Source of the DNA: an uncultured Verrucomicrobiota bacterium
Lineage (GTDB): Bacteria > Verrucomicrobiota > Verrucomicrobiia > Limisphaerales > CAIQOK01
Length of the DNA: 32,060 bases
NCBI GenBank assembly: GCA_903873415.1
Contig: CAIQOK010000113.1
Location: forward strand, 1-32,060
Direction: 5' to 3'
The translations under genes were made by a program, and so were the position numbers. The notes beneath the pieces were generated by a model. It had not been told where the DNA came from. It did no database searches and saw only the letters and a program-made list of their open reading frames with translations. Below are positions 24,201-27,200 of this stretch, one piece after another; within the stretch, counting starts at the first letter, position 1, and each line of letters begins with the position of its first letter.

Positions 24201-27200
24201 CAATTACGTTTCCGGTTCCCTCACGGTGGTTCCCGCCACCGTCACGGTCGGCTCCGGTTTGGCCGCGCAGATCAAGACCTATGATTCGACAACTGATGCC
24301 TTGATCCTGAGCAATTCGGTTGTTTTGGCGGGTGTCTTGGATGCCGACGCCGGCGGCGTCGCTTTGGCGACTAACGGCTATCAGGCCCGTTTCGATCTGC
24401 CTGGCGCTTCGCCCAACCGGATTGTTATTGTAACGAATCTCAGCCTCACCGGGACTGCGGCTGCCAATTATACTTTGGCGCAGCCTGTTATTCTTACCGG
24501 CGCCGTCATCCTGCCCCGGCCCGTCCTGCTCACTGGATCGCCATCAGCCTCCAGCCTTAACTACGGACAATCGTTCGCCCAGTCCGCGTTGACGGGTGGC
24601 TCAGTCACGGACGACTCTGCCAACCCTGTGGCCGGCAGTTTTAGCTTTGTATCCCCGGACACCGTCCCATCTGCGGGGGTCGTTCATGCCCTCGTGGACT
24701 TCACTCCGACGGATAGCTTGAATTATTCCTCCTCAAGAACGTCCGTGGACGTTGCGGTTGATCCCAGTCCGTTGTTGATTACGCCCAACAGCACCAACAA
24801 GGTTTACGGCCAAACCATTGTTTTTAGGGGCAACGAGTTTAACGTCAGTGGCCTGGTCGGACTGGACACCGTCACCAACATAACGATTCTTAGTTCTGGA
24901 TCTATTTCCTCCGCAACTGTCGGCAATTACGACGTCCTTGCCTCTGCCGCCCAAGGCGCCGGTTTGGGCAACTATGCCATTACCTATGGCACCGGAACAC
25001 TCGCCCTAACCCCAGCACCTGTCAGCGTCAGCTCCGGTCTCACCGGCAACCCTAAGGTCTCCGACGGTGATACAACGGCGGGAATCAGCAGCAATTCCGT
25101 CGTCCTGTTGGGGGTAATGGAGTCGGATTCCGGCGGGGTCTGGCTGTCCACTAATGGTTATGTCGCCAACTTTGACACGCCATCCTTCTCGCCCAACCAT
25201 TTTGTCACCGTTACAAATCTCTCCCTGACGGGGTTTGGTGCTACAAACTACTATTTGGTTCAGCCGGTCATCCTTAGAAATATTGAAATAGCTCCCCGCC
25301 CTTTGGCCTTGTCCTCGGTGCCCTCAGCCTCGGGAATCACCTATGGCCAGACGCTGTCCTATTCCTCCCTCAGTGGCGGGGTGGTTACAAACGAGATTGG
25401 TCAGTCCATAGCCGGGGACTTTAGCTTCACCTCGCCTGATTCGCGGCCTTCCAGTGGAATTGTGCCGGTCGACGTAGTATTCACCCCCGCTGTGTCCGGA
25501 TCGTTTCTTCCACTCGCTGCCAAGGTGAATGTCGCCGTTGCTCAACTTCCATTGGCTATCAGCGCCACACCCCGCAGCAAGGTCTATGGCCAAGCCTTCA
25601 CCTCATCCGGAACGGAATTCTCTGCCGGCACTCTTGTGGGTCTGGACACCATCACCCGTGTGAGTTTCAGTAGTTCCGGGGCGGCAGCCACCGCAACTGT
25701 CGGAACCTACGACCTGACACCAGGTCTGGCCACAGGCTCCGGTCTTGACAATTATCTCATCTCCTATGTACCGGCAACCCTTACTGTAACTCCAGCGCCG
25801 GTTTCCATAACCAGCGGCCTTACGGTTGCCACCAGAGTCTACGACGGTTCCCTCGCCGCCACTCTGCTAACCAACTCATTAGTCTTTACTGGTGTGTTGG
25901 ATTCCGACACCGGCGGGGTGCTGCTCGTCACCAACGGGTATACCGCGCAACTGGACGGTCCCGGCGCGGCCACGAACCACACCGTCTCCGTAGCCAATCT
26001 GAGCCTGACTGGGGGCGCCGCTTCAAACTATTCTTTGCCCCCAACGATTACCCTGACCGGCGCGGTGGTCTTGCCTCAAACCCCAGTCCTCGCATCCATA
26101 CCGTCGCCCGATTCGCTGTTCTTCGGTCAGGCCCTTTCGGCGGCCGGCCTGGCCAACGGACGCGCGACCAACACTGCAGGGACCACGCTGTCCGGTCAGT
26201 TCCAGTTCAACGATCCTGACGCCTTGCCGGACGTGGGAGTCACCAACGTCACGATCCGTTTCATTCCAGGAGATTCGGTCAACTACGCATTGGTTGGAGC
26301 CACGGTGTCGGTGACCGTGAACCGCGCGACCCCGGGACTAGTGCAGGCTCCCGCGGCCGGTGCCATTGTCCATGGGCGTTCACTGGCGGCGTCCGCGCTG
26401 GTGGGGGGCGGTATGACCAACGGTTTTAGCGGGGCGGCCGTTCCGGGCGTCTTTGCTTTCGCCGCTCCCGGGCAGGTTCCCGCAGCCGGTACCAACAGTG
26501 TTTCGGTGGCATTCACCCCGGTGGACTCCGCGCGTTACAACCCGGTCACCCTGCTGGTGCCGGTGCCGGTGAGCCGTCAGACTCCGGGGATCGCCACGAT
26601 GCCTTCCGCGGGTCCGCTAAGCTACGGGCAGGCGTTCAGCGCCTGTGCCTTGACGGGTGGCGCGGTGACCAATCTGGACGGGGGGAATGTGTCGGGAACC
26701 TTTGCCTTCAGTATGCCTTTGGGAATTCCCAACGCCGGTGTCACCAATGTTGAGCTCACGTTCTCGCCCGATGATCTCCCGAACTACACGGTTGTTAGTC
26801 GGCTTTCTATTGCCGTCGTGGTGCAGCCCGCCTCACAGACAATCGCCTTCGGCGCTTTGGCTGCCCGGAATCCTGGCGATGCTCCTTTCACGCTGGGGGC
26901 TGTTTCAGATTCCGGTTTGGCCATAGACTACGTAAGTTCAGACCCGTCTGTGGCCACTGTGTCGGGTGGGGTGGTGACCATTGTTAAACCCGGCACAACG
27001 TCGATCACCGCCAGCCAGGCCGGGAACGGTAACTACTCCGCCGCGACCCCGGTCACCCAGACCCTCACCGTGAACCGCCGCTCTGCGTCCTCTCTTGTGT
27101 TGAACGCCGAAGTGAGTCCCAGTGGTTATCAGGACGCGGTGGCCTTCACTGCCACGCTGCCGACCAACGCGACCGGCCAAGTGATCTTTGGCGCCGACCA

